From positions 1-64,000 of the forward strand of contig NZ_JRPL02000010.1 of NCBI RefSeq assembly GCF_000765905.2: a stretch of 64,000 nucleotides of DNA. Reading direction: 5' to 3'. The stretch's first letter is position 1. Each line of letters begins with the position of its first letter. The notes beneath the pieces are model-generated. The model saw only the letters and a list, made by a program, of their open reading frames with translations. It did not search any database and had not been told where the DNA came from. Shown in pieces: positions 28,992 through 38,478 of this stretch. The translations under genes and the position numbers were made by a program. This DNA is from Helicobacter trogontum. Its GTDB lineage: Bacteria > Campylobacterota > Campylobacteria > Campylobacterales > Helicobacteraceae.

Positions 28992-29875
28992 TTAATACGC
29001 CCATTCAACATGCAGTGATTTTACAAACATAATATCCCAATCGTTTTGCAACAATACTCGATAACCTTTTGTGTGTAGAAATGCTATAATTTGCTCCTTA
29101 GATTCTGTATAGTTGTGTTCTATTGTCATAACACTAAAGCTATATTTATCAAAATCTATACCCCTTAGTACCTCCATTTCTCCACCCTCAACATCCAAAG
29201 TCATAAAATCAATATGAAAGACATCTGGATAATTTTGCTTCACTTCATTAAAAGTTGCTGTTTGTACAGAAAAAGTTCTAGTTTGACCCAGCTCGTCAAG
29301 ACGCTTTTTGTGCGATTGTGTTAAATTTATTTCCAATGTATCAAGTGCAGAACAATTGGAATCTGAAGCCACAAGTGTTGTTGTGCCGACATTCTCAGAA
29401 AATATAGCAAGATTATAGGTATCACATTTTCTATTTCTCTTTAAATCCTTAAAGGTTATTGGATTAGATTCAATACAAAACCCATTCCAACCCAAACGCT
29501 CAAACAAATAGCTATTGTTAATATTTATTCCATCATGTGCCCCAATATCAACAAAAAACCCATGTTTTTTTTGTAAAGGATGGAATACGCAAGCGCATCC
29601 TGTCCAAGCTGCCCACAAAACTTCTCGTTTTGCAAATTTGACAACCACAAAGAATCAACAAGATAACCGACTCGGTTTAATTTGTCCTGTATATTTAATA
29701 ATAAATCTTCATTATCGCATGTTTTTTTCTTGCGTTGATAAATTGGGATACCGAATAATTTATATCGTGTTCTTAGGGCATTTCTCAGTTGTTTCTTATG
29801 CATTGCAAATACAGGAATGCCTAATACTTTTCTTACCTTCTTATTGGCACTATCCTCTTTGGTTATAAAGCCCAT
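28992..29875 (-). pseudogene. FkbM-family methyltransferase, out of frame at an A8 tract
   Basis: The 218-codon downstream frame has the FkbM SAM-binding motif GFFVDIGAHDGININ, then CIESNPI, MTLDVEGGEMEVL and the C-terminal IMFVKSL. Its own start would lack sequence before motif I. The upstream frame from ATG 29875 (with AAGGA) gives the missing N-terminal part, ending NEKFCGQLGQDALAYSILYKK, then leaves frame at eight adenines (coding strand; T8 at 29565-29572). With nine adenines the two frames join as YKKKHGFFVDIG. FkbM enzymes O-methylate sugars, often of surface glycans. I read this as a phase-variable gene in the off state; a fixed mutation or homopolymer sequencing error are alternatives. 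Confidence 0.8.
29565..29572 (-). repeat. A8 tract (coding strand) at the FkbM frameshift
   Basis: The eight-base homopolymer lies exactly where the N-terminal and catalytic frames of the FkbM gene must be joined. One added base restores a full-length protein. Confidence 0.75.
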
Positions 29876-29905
29876 ATCTAAATCCTTCTATTTGTAGTGT
29901 TGGCT

Positions 29906-29924
29906 ATTCTACAAAAAAAAAAAA
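29906..29924 (-). promoter_or_regulatory. FkbM promoter: -10 box directly behind a T12 tract
   Basis: On the minus strand, twelve thymines (29924-29913) are followed by G and TAGAAT (29911-29906), which stands 30 bp before the ATG. The tract fills the -35/-10 spacer, so changes in its length would change promoter spacing. Confidence 0.55.
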
Positions 29925-30266
29925 CAATTCAAGTCTCGTGGCAAATTTAAATATTTGCAAAAAAGATGCTGCTAATAAGAAAATTAACAATATTTGCAAG
30001 CAGAATAAAAAGGATTTCACATTGACATTAACATGTATCAAAAGGGGTAAAAACATGTGAAATTTATCTATAAAGTTATTTATATGGTAATTTTATGGTC
30101 AATATAATAAATATTTTATATATTTTTATTAAAGGTTCGTAATTATTAGCAATTAATTGATAAAAAATAAATAAAATGGCATGTTAATCTTTTACACGAA
30201 TAAAAAATCAAAGTGTTACAAAATGATGAGTTCCTGTAAAAGTAATCCTATATAAGTGAGGTTAGA
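29925..30266. other. AT-rich intergenic region between FkbM and the HTH-like gene
   Basis: These 342 bp include long A/T runs and no supported gene or RNA. The G+C content looks even lower than in neighbouring intergenic regions. Confidence 0.4.
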
Positions 30267-30527
30267 ATGACTATTGAAAATTTTGAGCATCAATTAAAGG
30301 TGCTAAAGTTAAAGAAAAAAGAATTTGCAGCAATGGTAAATGCAGGATATACTGGAGTTGTAGGTTGGAATTCTCGTGGCACAACACCTGAATGGGTAGA
30401 TAGTTGGCTTGCAAATTATGCAAAAGCAAAAAAATATGACGAAATTAGAACAATCATAGAGGATAAGCTAGAGGCTGATGATAGAGAAGAAGATAGGGCG
30501 CAAATTTATGGAGGCATGAATATTTAA
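30267..30527 (+). CDS. Small helix-turn-helix-like protein
   Basis: The 86-residue product has a pattern reminiscent of small XRE-like DNA-binding proteins: KLKKKEFAAMVNAGYTGVVG followed by WNSRGTTPEWVDSWL, which looks like the two helices of a helix-turn-helix and a conserved tryptophan motif. The C terminus is acidic (EDKLEADDREEDRAQ). Similar small proteins are common in Helicobacter and Campylobacter, but I know of no established function. GAGG precedes the ATG. It is isolated, with 391 bp before and 453 bp after it. Confidence 0.7.
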   Translation: MTIENFEHQLKVLKLKKKEFAAMVNAGYTGVVGWNSRGTTPEWVDSWLANYAKAKKYDEIRTIIEDKLEADDREEDRAQIYGGMNI

Positions 30528-30980
30528 GATAAAATAACCTTGTATTACTTGTTGTAATTTTTAACTTTGCACTGATATATTGTGTGTTTCCCTCATTAAA
30601 TATTTCCTTTACCTATACCTGATAAATGGATATACTTGATGATTTAATATTAAGCTTTGTGTGGTCAGGGTAAAAAGCAGTCTAATATCTCTTGTTTAAC
30701 TCATATTAGAATAATAGGTAGAAAATGATAAATATTCCTATTAGTATTTTAACATTAACGCTATATAGCTATGTGGTTGCTAATCAATGACTTTATTAAT
30801 ATAGATTATTACATTTGAACTTTTATGTGTAATTGTGCAAAGGTCAATATAAAAATATATGAAAACTTATATTTTCAAACTTTTATTTATTTAAACCCAT
30901 CCCCCTACTCATATATATGAAAATAGACAATACGCATAATATAACCTTTAACTACTTTTTACAAAATTATTCTAGCCATA
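30528..30980. other. Gene-free intergenic region
   Basis: No reading frame or RNA gene is supported in these 453 bp between the convergent HTH-like gene and the ABC ATPase gene. I see no strong terminator hairpin. Confidence 0.45.
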
Positions 30981-31757
30981 TTATTCAAAATCAAAAATTG
31001 TTAAAAATTGTTTTGCTCTTTTAGTTTTTGGTGCTTTAAAGAATTGCATAGCCTCACCCTCCTCAGCTACAACACCACCATCAAAAAACATAACTCTATG
31101 ACTAATTGCTTCGGCAAACTTCATTTGATGTGTTACAATAACCATACTCATGCCATCAAGTGCTAGGGACTTTATCACCTCAAGCACTTCTTTAATCATT
31201 TCTGGATCTAAACTCGCAGTTACTTCATCAAAAAGCATAACTTTTGGATTCATGCAAAGACTACGAACGATTGCTACTCTCTGTTTCTGCCCTCCACTTA
31301 AATCTCGCGGATAATGGTGTATTTTTTCTTCTAAACCAACTCGTCTTAGCCACTTTAAAGCATCTTCTATGGCATTTTCTTTAGTTTTTTTAAGTATCTT
31401 ACATGGAGCCAACAAGATGTTGTCAAGCACATTTAAGTGCGGAAAAAGTTCGTAACTCTGAAAAACCATACCAATTTGCTGACGTAAAACACGCCAATTT
31501 GAATTTACCCCTATATTTCTTCCATCAAAAATAATCTCACCAGAATCAATATTCTCAAGTCCATTAAGACATCGCAAGAATGTGCTTTTACCGCACCCAC
31601 TAGGTCCTATAATTGAAACAACTTCACTCTCTCGGAGATAAAAATCAATACCTTTCAAGATTGGTATTTTACCTTGTGTTTTACTATTAAATGATTTATG
31701 TAGATTGCGAGTTTCTAGCAAAACTGCACCAGTATCATGATGATGTACCAAATCCAT
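30981..31757 (-). CDS. ABC transporter ATPase, polar amino-acid type (GlnQ-like)
   Basis: The 258-residue protein has all nucleotide-binding motifs: Walker [10 protein letters not shown], the Q-loop [11 protein letters not shown], the signature [11 protein letters not shown], Walker [13 protein letters not shown] and the H-loop IVTHQM. The sequence is of the GlnQ/HisP class that energises polar amino-acid importers. No permease or binding protein lies next to it, so the transporter partners must be encoded elsewhere. AAAGG sits only 1 nt before the ATG at 31757; a TTG two codons downstream (31751) is better spaced and may be the true start. It follows ftsZ by 47 bp on the same strand. Confidence 0.9.
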   Translation of the reverse strand: MDLVHHHDTGAVLLETRNLHKSFNSKTQGKIPILKGIDFYLRESEVVSIIGPSGCGKSTFLRCLNGLENIDSGEIIFDGRNIGVNSNWRVLRQQIGMVFQSYELFPHLNVLDNILLAPCKILKKTKENAIEDALKWLRRVGLEEKIHHYPRDLSGGQKQRVAIVRSLCMNPKVMLFDEVTASLDPEMIKEVLEVIKSLALDGMSMVIVTHQMKFAEAISHRVMFFDGGVVAEEGEAMQFFKAPKTKRAKQFLTIFDFE

Positions 31758-31804
31758 ACCTTTAAATATAGCACGATAGAGGCTTGTATTTATATCTGCA
31801 GCAC

Positions 31805-33007
31805 TTAATCTTTTTGATTTCTGATATATGTTGGCGTATCAAGATCATCTTCATCATAATCACCGCTACTAATTCGTGTTGACCTATGTATATAGATGTC
31901 TGGGGTTGTAGAAGTAAATAGACTTGGTTGATTCTGTACTGGTTGCTGCACATTTTCCTGCTGAATTTGTGACTGCGCTACTGGTTGTGGTTTTGTTGGA
32001 ACCTCATGCTGTTTATTTGTTTCAAAACCTGTTGCAATAATAGAAACACGTACTTTATCGACTTCAAAATCATCTCGCGGCATAGTTCCAAAAATAATAT
32101 CAGCATCATCTCTTGCAGCTTCCTGAATGATCGCCATAGATTCAGAAATAGCAACAAATGGATAATTGGAATTAAACTCATAATTTACAATAACGCCCAT
32201 GGAGCCATTAATAGACATATTGTCAAAGAGCGGTGAATGTATAGCATTTGTAATTGCGTCATCAGCCGCATTTTCGCCCTGCCCTTCGCCTATACCCATT
32301 AATGCTAAACCTCTATGACTCATAACGGTACGTAAATCCTCGAAATCAACGTTAATTCCCTCATCAGAATTATTTAGGATAACGCTTGATATCCCATTCA
32401 CAGCACGTGCAACAACATCATCAACATAACTCATGCTCTCTTTGTAACCCGTATTTTTACCAATTACACTAAGTAGTTTTGTATTAGGAATTACAACGAT
32501 AGAATCGCATACTTCATGCAGTTCCTTTAATCCTTCCTCTGCCAACTTCGCACGACGACTACCCTCATAAGCAAAAGGTTTTGTAACAACACCAATTGTA
32601 AGTGCACCAGTTTCCTGTGCTGCTTTTGCAAAAACAGGTGCGGCACCAGTTCCAGTTCCTCCACCTAGCCCAGCAGCAATGATAATAAGATCTGAACCCT
32701 GAAGTGCATGCTTGATATCATCATAACTCTCTTCTGCAGCCTGTTTACCTTTTTCAGGTTTCATACCTGCACCTAAACCTTTTGTAAGTTTTTTACCTAA
32801 AACAATATGGTTAGATACAGGGCTATTGTGCATATGTTGCACATCAGTATTTGCAATCATGAGACGAATGCTTGAAAAAGTACCTTTATTTTTTAAATGA
32901 CGAATAGTGTTATTACCACCACCACCTACACCGACAACTGTTATAACTGGGGCATGTCCTATTTCTTCGTTTGGTATTTCTCGTAAATCTACTTCATTAT
33001 TATTCAT
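31805..33007 (-). CDS. ftsZ: Cell division protein FtsZ
   Basis: FtsZ is the tubulin-like GTPase that forms the division ring. The GTP-binding signature is [10 protein letters not shown], the N-terminal glycine loop is [12 protein letters not shown], and the T7 loop region [11 protein letters not shown] is intact. After a variable Gln/Pro linker the protein ends with [12 protein letters not shown], which is the C-terminal peptide that contacts FtsA. A longer frame starts at ATG 33025, but AAGGG then falls inside the gene and is well spaced for ATG 33007, so I use 33007 (400 residues). It follows ftsA directly. Confidence 0.96.
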   Translation of the reverse strand: MNNNEVDLREIPNEEIGHAPVITVVGVGGGGNNTIRHLKNKGTFSSIRLMIANTDVQHMHNSPVSNHIVLGKKLTKGLGAGMKPEKGKQAAEESYDDIKHALQGSDLIIIAAGLGGGTGTGAAPVFAKAAQETGALTIGVVTKPFAYEGSRRAKLAEEGLKELHEVCDSIVVIPNTKLLSVIGKNTGYKESMSYVDDVVARAVNGISSVILNNSDEGINVDFEDLRTVMSHRGLALMGIGEGQGENAADDAITNAIHSPLFDNMSINGSMGVIVNYEFNSNYPFVAISESMAIIQEAARDDADIIFGTMPRDDFEVDKVRVSIIATGFETNKQHEVPTKPQPVAQSQIQQENVQQPVQNQPSLFTSTTPDIYIHRSTRISSGDYDEDDLDTPTYIRNQKD

Positions 33008-33025
33008 ATTTTCACCCTTAATCAT

Positions 33026-34411
33026 TTAAAATAAATCCCTACTCCAAGCTTTAAAGCGTTGTAAGAATGAGGGTTTTTCATCTCGTGAATCACTCGCATT
33101 CCCAACTTGATTTTCAGGAATATCAGCACTTGGCTGATCTAAATCTCGCAAATCTATCTGAAAATCAGAACTTGTTTGCATTGTTTGCGTCTGTGTCTCG
33201 TAATTAGATTCTACCATATTTAACGCATTATGCCTACTCCTAATGTTATTTTGTGAATCTTTTTCATAGTTGGTAAAGTTTCCAGCCCCATAAAGTATAA
33301 GTCCTACAACAACAGAACTACTAGAATCCTTTAAATTATCAAATAAACCATCTATTTCAGTGGGACGTGCTAGCCGCACAGAAAGTGGACTAAAAGCAGC
33401 GGAGGCGAATTCTCTCATGCCTTTCAAGTTTGCCATTCCACCTGTGAGCACCACACCTGTAATCTGCTTCTTCAATCCACTCGTACCAATAGAATCTGAC
33501 AATATTCGCAACGTTTCTTTTACTCTATCGCCCATAACACAATATATATCACGCAGAGGGACATCAATAGTTTCTTCATTGTTGCCTATACGAGGTATTT
33601 CAAGCACCCTATTTTGCTCCTCTGCACTTGGCAATAAATTCCCAAATTTAATTTTAATTTCTTCTGCAACCTTTAATGGTGTATTGAGAAATCGTGCCAT
33701 ATCGCTTGAAATATGATTGGAGCCTACACCTAAAAAATCATTATAACACATAGAATTGCCATCATATATCATAAGTTCACAAGTCTGTGCTCCCATATCA
33801 ATACATGCAACACCTAAATCTTTCTCATCTTCATGTAAAACAGCGATAGAAGCCGCATAAGATGAAAGCACAATATTTTCAATTTCAACACCAGCTAGTC
33901 GAATTGCTTTTTTGAGATTTTCTAAGCTCGCAGTTTGCACAGTAACAATGTGAGTGTCAACCTCCAAACGGCTACCTGTCATGCCTATTGGATCCTCTAC
34001 GTGCTCCTTATCGTTTAACCTAAAATGGTGGGGAAGCACATGCACGATTGAATAATCCTTTGGAATCCCAGCATTATGTACAGCAAAACTCAAGGCAGCA
34101 TTAATTGTGTCAATATTCACTTCTCTGTCCATGACGTTAGCACTACCACTTACATTTATGCTTTTTGTGTGTGCACCAGAAAGAGATACTATAGCTTTTG
34201 AAACATCTACGCCAGCCATAAGCTTTGCTTCATGAATACTTTTTCTGATGGCACTACCCGCCTGCTCTATATTGACGATTGCACCCTTCTTAACACCTTG
34301 CGTTTTACATGTACCAGTTCCAATGATTTGGACATCAGAACCTCTCACATCAGCAATAATAGAGCAGATTTTCGTTGATCCAACATCAACACCTAGAATA
34401 ATCCTATTCAA
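33026..34411 (-). CDS. ftsA: Cell division protein FtsA
   Basis: FtsA is the actin-fold protein that ties FtsZ to the membrane and recruits later division proteins. The 461-residue product has the phosphate loops VGSTKICSIIADV and ACIDMGAQTCELMIY, the 1C subdomain region after about residue 85, and GVVLTGGMANLKGM. The C-terminal end SFLQRFKAWSRDLF is a clear amphipathic membrane-targeting helix. A variable, polar tail of about 60 residues precedes the helix. Its ATG overlaps the stop of the upstream ppiD-like gene by 4 bp, which suggests coupled translation. Confidence 0.95.
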   Translation of the reverse strand: MNRIILGVDVGSTKICSIIADVRGSDVQIIGTGTCKTQGVKKGAIVNIEQAGSAIRKSIHEAKLMAGVDVSKAIVSLSGAHTKSINVSGSANVMDREVNIDTINAALSFAVHNAGIPKDYSIVHVLPHHFRLNDKEHVEDPIGMTGSRLEVDTHIVTVQTASLENLKKAIRLAGVEIENIVLSSYAASIAVLHEDEKDLGVACIDMGAQTCELMIYDGNSMCYNDFLGVGSNHISSDMARFLNTPLKVAEEIKIKFGNLLPSAEEQNRVLEIPRIGNNEETIDVPLRDIYCVMGDRVKETLRILSDSIGTSGLKKQITGVVLTGGMANLKGMREFASAAFSPLSVRLARPTEIDGLFDNLKDSSSSVVVGLILYGAGNFTNYEKDSQNNIRSRHNALNMVESNYETQTQTMQTSSDFQIDLRDLDQPSADIPENQVGNASDSRDEKPSFLQRFKAWSRDLF

Positions 34412-36039
34412 TTCTGCCTCCTGTAGTCGATAACCTTATAATGTTTCATGGCGTATTCAAGCATAGCATTTCTAAGATCCTTCACCTTTGCTTCTTGCAA
34501 TGCTTCATCTTCTGCATTAGTAATATTTGTTAGATCTACGTAATTTGGCATCTTCTGCTTAGTCACTTTAAAAAGAAGTGCCCTGTCACTACCAAGAAAT
34601 ACAACACCCTCCTGCTTATTATATCGCATAATATAGTCTAGCGCTTGTCGCATGTCTTGGGTACTTAGACCCAATGATAATAACTGTTTATAGGACTTAC
34701 TATCTTGTTCTTGCCATAACGATAAATGTATTGGTATAATATCACCCACACCCTTCTTATCTGCGTGTGCAAATCTATTATATATTATTTTTTTAAACTC
34801 TTCATTTCGCTTTTCTTCTATTAAATCACTATTGACAAGTTCCTTTGCTTTTTCAAAAGTAAGAGGCTGCTTTGGAATCTTTTCAATAACATATGGGACA
34901 ATCCAAAGGTTTTCAGCATATTCTAAAGGTGCTAACAAACCCTCGCCATTACGAATAGCAGCAACTAACGAAGAATATTCACTTTCATTATCGTTAAGCT
35001 TTAAAGTATATAGTGGGATATCCCGTAATGCCACGTCCTTAATATCCAAATCATCATCAAAGTGCTTTTGCATCAAAGATAGACTTTGATAGTCTAAAGG
35101 AGTGATAACATCGCTTGCCTTAATTTGTAAACTTTTATCGTTCTCAACAATTTTTTTATTTATAGTTACCATATAGGCACTTGCAAAACTCAAAATTGCT
35201 TTGTTGTAATCTGCCTTCACTTCATTCAAAGACTGTTCGAAAGATAAGTTATTATATTTGCTTTTATTATCTTGATAAAATTTCTCAAGCACATGCTCAT
35301 CCGCACTAACTCGACTCATATCAAGAGCTATGTATACTATCTCATACTTCGCTGGTTCATAATATTTGCTCTTATTTTTTTCCCAATATGAATGTATCTG
35401 GGTATCTGTCGTTTGTAAAGTAGTATTTTTCAGTACAGATTCTTTTGTTAATAGCTTTAGTTCAACAAAATCTTCTATCTTGCCTGCACTTATAAAAGCA
35501 TTTGTTTCAAGTGTAGCAACTGGCATTATCGGGAAATTCTGCATTTTCTCTTGCAATAAAGCTTTTGCTACAAACGCCTCGTAATCTGCAGAATTCCAAC
35601 GATTTGCCTGTAATAAATTTTCATATTGTTCCCTGTTGAACGTGTGAGTAGCATCCTGAAATTCAGGCGTATTAAGCAAGGTTTCTAGAATCTCATTTAA
35701 AGTTGCATTTACACCAATATCCTTTGCAACCATTTCTAACAGCTTTTCTTGAACCAAAATCCGAAATGCCTCTTGTTCAATTTCTGGTATAGGCTTACCA
35801 TCATCTAGCAATCCAGCTTGACGCATATATTCCGCCACATTGTCATAAATTTGATCGTATTTTCTTTGATATTCCTGGCGACTCACATATATATCACCCA
35901 CTTTTGCAACACTATCACTTGATACAGCAGAAAAGCCACCGCCACCCCACTCTACCATGCTTGCAAATACTAATGCTAAAGCACTTACCCAAACGGTAAT
36001 AACCAGATACTTCTTGTGCTTTTGCATCCATTCTAGCAT
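34408..36039 (-). CDS. PpiD-like membrane-anchored SurA-N domain protein
   Basis: The 543-residue protein has one N-terminal membrane helix (KYLVITVWVSALALVFASMV) followed by a SurA-N/PpiD-type chaperone domain (VAKVGDIYVSRQEYQRKYDQ onward) and a long helical region with a parvulin-like part (YYEPAKYEIVYIALDMS). The parvulin active-site residues are not obvious, so it may be a chaperone with no isomerase activity. It would sit in the periplasm, anchored in the inner membrane, and assist outer membrane protein folding. It leads the ppiD-ftsA-ftsZ run, an order I recall from H. pylori HP0977-HP0979. Confidence 0.85.
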   Translation of the reverse strand: MLEWMQKHKKYLVITVWVSALALVFASMVEWGGGGFSAVSSDSVAKVGDIYVSRQEYQRKYDQIYDNVAEYMRQAGLLDDGKPIPEIEQEAFRILVQEKLLEMVAKDIGVNATLNEILETLLNTPEFQDATHTFNREQYENLLQANRWNSADYEAFVAKALLQEKMQNFPIMPVATLETNAFISAGKIEDFVELKLLTKESVLKNTTLQTTDTQIHSYWEKNKSKYYEPAKYEIVYIALDMSRVSADEHVLEKFYQDNKSKYNNLSFEQSLNEVKADYNKAILSFASAYMVTINKKIVENDKSLQIKASDVITPLDYQSLSLMQKHFDDDLDIKDVALRDIPLYTLKLNDNESEYSSLVAAIRNGEGLLAPLEYAENLWIVPYVIEKIPKQPLTFEKAKELVNSDLIEEKRNEEFKKIIYNRFAHADKKGVGDIIPIHLSLWQEQDSKSYKQLLSLGLSTQDMRQALDYIMRYNKQEGVVFLGSDRALLFKVTKQKMPNYVDLTNITNAEDEALQEAKVKDLRNAMLEYAMKHYKVIDYRRQN

Positions 36040-36111
36040 ATAAACTTCCTTTTAAAAGTAATAAAATTTAAAACAATAACAACTCATGTTTTTTGACTGA
36101 AAAGTGCCGCC

Positions 36112-36117
36112 ATTATA
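36112..36117 (-). promoter_or_regulatory. -10 box for the ppiD-ftsA-ftsZ run
   Basis: On the minus strand TGC-TATAAT gives an extended -10 box 73 bp before the ppiD-like ATG. It is the best promoter candidate for the division genes, since the following genes overlap or abut. Confidence 0.55.
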
Positions 36118-36301
36118 GCAGAAAAAATAAAATATTTTGCAAGTTGAATGTTATTTTTTAGTTTTTAAATAGGCTTTATAGATGATTTGAAGCTATAGTA
36201 ATATAGCCTAAATATTTGAGACTCAATTTAACATTATTGTAGTTTTTTGCAAAAAATAAACAACTAAGAATACTCTAACTTTACTCTTTGTGTTGCATGA
36301 T

Positions 36302-36940
36302 TTATTGCGGTTTAAAATTTGCTTTGCTTACGCAATATGCGGCTACAAAGCAATTGTTGCAAGTAGGTTTTAACGCTTTACACTGATATCTACCAAACAA
36401 TACAAAACCTTGATGTAAAATATTAAGATTATCTTTAAATATCTTTGTTAAATCTTTTTCTGTATCAATTGCTTTTTTACTATTACTTAAACCAAGCCGA
36501 TGACTAACTCGAAATACATGTGTATCAACTGCCATATAGTTCATACCTAAAAACTCACCCAATACAACATTAGCACTTTTTTGTCCAACACCATTAAGAG
36601 ACATTAAGTCTTTTTGAGTTGTGGGAATCTCTCCATTAAATTCAGATTCCACTTTTTTAGCCATCGCAACAAGATTATGTGCCTTTGAATTAAAAAATGA
36701 AACAGATTTTATAATTTCTGCGACATTTGCTGCGTCTGCCTTACTTAGCTCCCTTGTACTTGGATATATTTTAAATAGAGTAGGTGTTACCATATTTATC
36801 CGTTTATCCGTGCATTGTGCGGACAACATTACCGCTATAAGTAATTCATAAAGGTTTGTATAGCATAGCTCTGTCTGTGCATCTTTATAATGCTCTAAAA
36901 ATAAAGTTTTAATGTTAAAAATGCGCTCTTTTTTTGTCAT
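36302..36940 (-). CDS. nth: Endonuclease III
   Basis: Nth is a bifunctional DNA glycosylase/AP lyase for oxidised pyrimidines. The helix-hairpin-helix is LNGVGQKSANVV with the catalytic lysine, the catalytic aspartate is in AVDTHVFRVSHRLG, and the C-terminal [4Fe-4S] cluster is C-x6-C-x2-C-x5-C in CKALKPTCNNCFVAAYC. Length (212) is normal. It lies 77 bp downstream of the envC-like gene on the same strand, and may be expressed by read-through. Confidence 0.96.
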   Translation of the reverse strand: MTKKERIFNIKTLFLEHYKDAQTELCYTNLYELLIAVMLSAQCTDKRINMVTPTLFKIYPSTRELSKADAANVAEIIKSVSFFNSKAHNLVAMAKKVESEFNGEIPTTQKDLMSLNGVGQKSANVVLGEFLGMNYMAVDTHVFRVSHRLGLSNSKKAIDTEKDLTKIFKDNLNILHQGFVLFGRYQCKALKPTCNNCFVAAYCVSKANFKPQ

Positions 36941-37017
36941 TTATACTCGCTTTTGCTTAATAATCAATTCACAATACTCATATTTCTTCCACTTAAAAGG
37001 TTGGCTAACTATGAAAA

Positions 37018-38478
37018 TTAATTTTTTGCCATAACTTCTACCGGATTAATATGTTTACCATTTTGCACGATCTCAAGATTTAGTTTTTCATTAATGCGTC
37101 CAATGACATAACCTTTTTTTACAATAAAACCTTTCTTTAATGTTGGAGCAATCTTATCAATCATGGAATAAATTGTATGCATTGAATTTGCATGTTCTAC
37201 AACAACCACTTTTTTTAATCCAGGCATTTCCTCTGCGTAAATGACCTTTCCATCCATAATATTATATACCTGCACATCATTTTTTCTTGATTTTAGCACC
37301 ACACCATTATTAAAGATCTTAATTTTATAGGCTGGATCAATATAATCACCAAATGCTTGTTCTATAATATAAGAATCAAGTGGTGCACCCGCTCTTTTGC
37401 CTGTATATCTTGCAGTTTCTGGACGCTGATATACACTATCAACACGCTTTAATTCTTCAAAGCTATTAATCGTGTTTGAAGCCTCAGCAGAACTCAAAGC
37501 TGCATCATATTTTCTTTGTATTGCCTGATTTTGTTCACCTAAAAACTGCTGTGCCTTTTTACTATCTGTTTTTGCAATCTTTTCTGCCTCTGCTTTTGCA
37601 ATCTTTTCTGCCTCTGCTTTTGCCAATGCTGCTTTTTTCTTTTCTTCTTCTATCTTTCTTTTGCGTTCTCTCTCAAGCTTGGCTAATCTCTCCCTTTCAA
37701 GCTTGGCTAATCTCTCTGCTTCTTGTTTTTTACGGATCTCTTCTTGTGTATTTTTCTTTAAAATGTTTAATTGCCCTAAAAGCTTGTCAAGCTCTTTTTT
37801 TTGCATCTCAATAGCTTTTAACCTCTGATTATATACTTGCATCTCATTACGCATATTATCTACCAAAATTTTTTGTTTACCTATCATTGTTTGCAGATCT
37901 TGATGTCTTGTTTCTTGTGTTGTGATAATTTGAGTTACTTCTTTGATACTACTATTAATATCATTAATTTGTCGAAGTATATTTCTTTGCTGTTTTTCAA
38001 TTTGTGTAATTTCATTTGTTGTTTGTTTTTTTAAAATCTTAAAAGCTTCTCTTGTTACCATATCTTCAAGATTCAAGCTTTCTTCATCATCAAGCACATA
38101 TGCAATGGTCATATGTTGTAAGATTAAATTTGAGAGTTTTGTTTGAGATTGACTAAGAGATTCATTAAGTACAGCAAGATTATCCTTAAGAGTTTGCAAT
38201 TTTGCTTCTTGAGTTTTATTCTGATCCTTATTATTTTCGATATTCCTTGCAAGATTTTGAATCTCTGCATCAAGCTTTTTGATTTGCTGCATATTATTAT
38301 TAATATTTTGTCCCAACGTGCTTAATTTTAAATTGAGATTTGCTCTTTGTTTATCAATATTGCTTTTTTGTGCCTCATTTTTTTGTATATTTTGATTAAT
38401 TTCATTTAAATCTGCAGCCACGACACCACGACATAAAAGTATGCCAAAAACGATAAATTGCGCAAGGCCTTTTCTCAT
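37018..38478 (-). CDS. EnvC-like murein hydrolase activator with coiled coil and degenerate LytM domain
   Basis: The protein has a signal peptide (MRKGLAQFIVFGILL, cleaved near VVAADL), a long coiled coil (about 20-290), a Lys/Glu/Ala-rich repeat section (about 255-310), and a C-terminal LytM/M23 domain. The domain's zinc ligands are not kept: LNLEIVQNGKHINP replaces the HxH strand and no HxxxD motif is seen. That is the pattern of EnvC, which activates amidases and does not cut itself. ATG 38478 overlaps the ftsX stop as ATGA, so I use it in place of an upstream start. Its partners FtsX and FtsE precede it, and an amidase is encoded at 5.9 kb. Confidence 0.88.
   Translation of the reverse strand: MRKGLAQFIVFGILLCRGVVAADLNEINQNIQKNEAQKSNIDKQRANLNLKLSTLGQNINNNMQQIKKLDAEIQNLARNIENNKDQNKTQEAKLQTLKDNLAVLNESLSQSQTKLSNLILQHMTIAYVLDDEESLNLEDMVTREAFKILKKQTTNEITQIEKQQRNILRQINDINSSIKEVTQIITTQETRHQDLQTMIGKQKILVDNMRNEMQVYNQRLKAIEMQKKELDKLLGQLNILKKNTQEEIRKKQEAERLAKLERERLAKLERERKRKIEEEKKKAALAKAEAEKIAKAEAEKIAKTDSKKAQQFLGEQNQAIQRKYDAALSSAEASNTINSFEELKRVDSVYQRPETARYTGKRAGAPLDSYIIEQAFGDYIDPAYKIKIFNNGVVLKSRKNDVQVYNIMDGKVIYAEEMPGLKKVVVVEHANSMHTIYSMIDKIAPTLKKGFIVKKGYVIGRINEKLNLEIVQNGKHINPVEVMAKN
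37574..37720 (-). repeat. In-frame 24-bp tandem repeats in the EnvC-like gene
   Basis: Two perfect 24-bp copies (37574-37597 and 37598-37621) encode KAEAEKIA twice. A second, imperfect 24-bp pair (37673-37696 and 37697-37720) encodes LAKLERER twice. Both lie in the charged helix before the LytM domain, and copy changes would keep the reading frame. Confidence 0.8.

Noticed and set aside
29525-29875. 116-codon frame treated as a separate gene
   Set aside because: Its sequence is the N-terminal part of the FkbM protein and merges with the downstream frame if the A8 tract gains one base.
37476-37814. 112-codon plus-strand frame opposite the EnvC-like gene
   Set aside because: It is the antisense of the repetitive Lys/Glu coiled coil, giving a Leu/Phe-rich artefact. 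The minus-strand gene has homology, signal peptide and coupling to ftsX.
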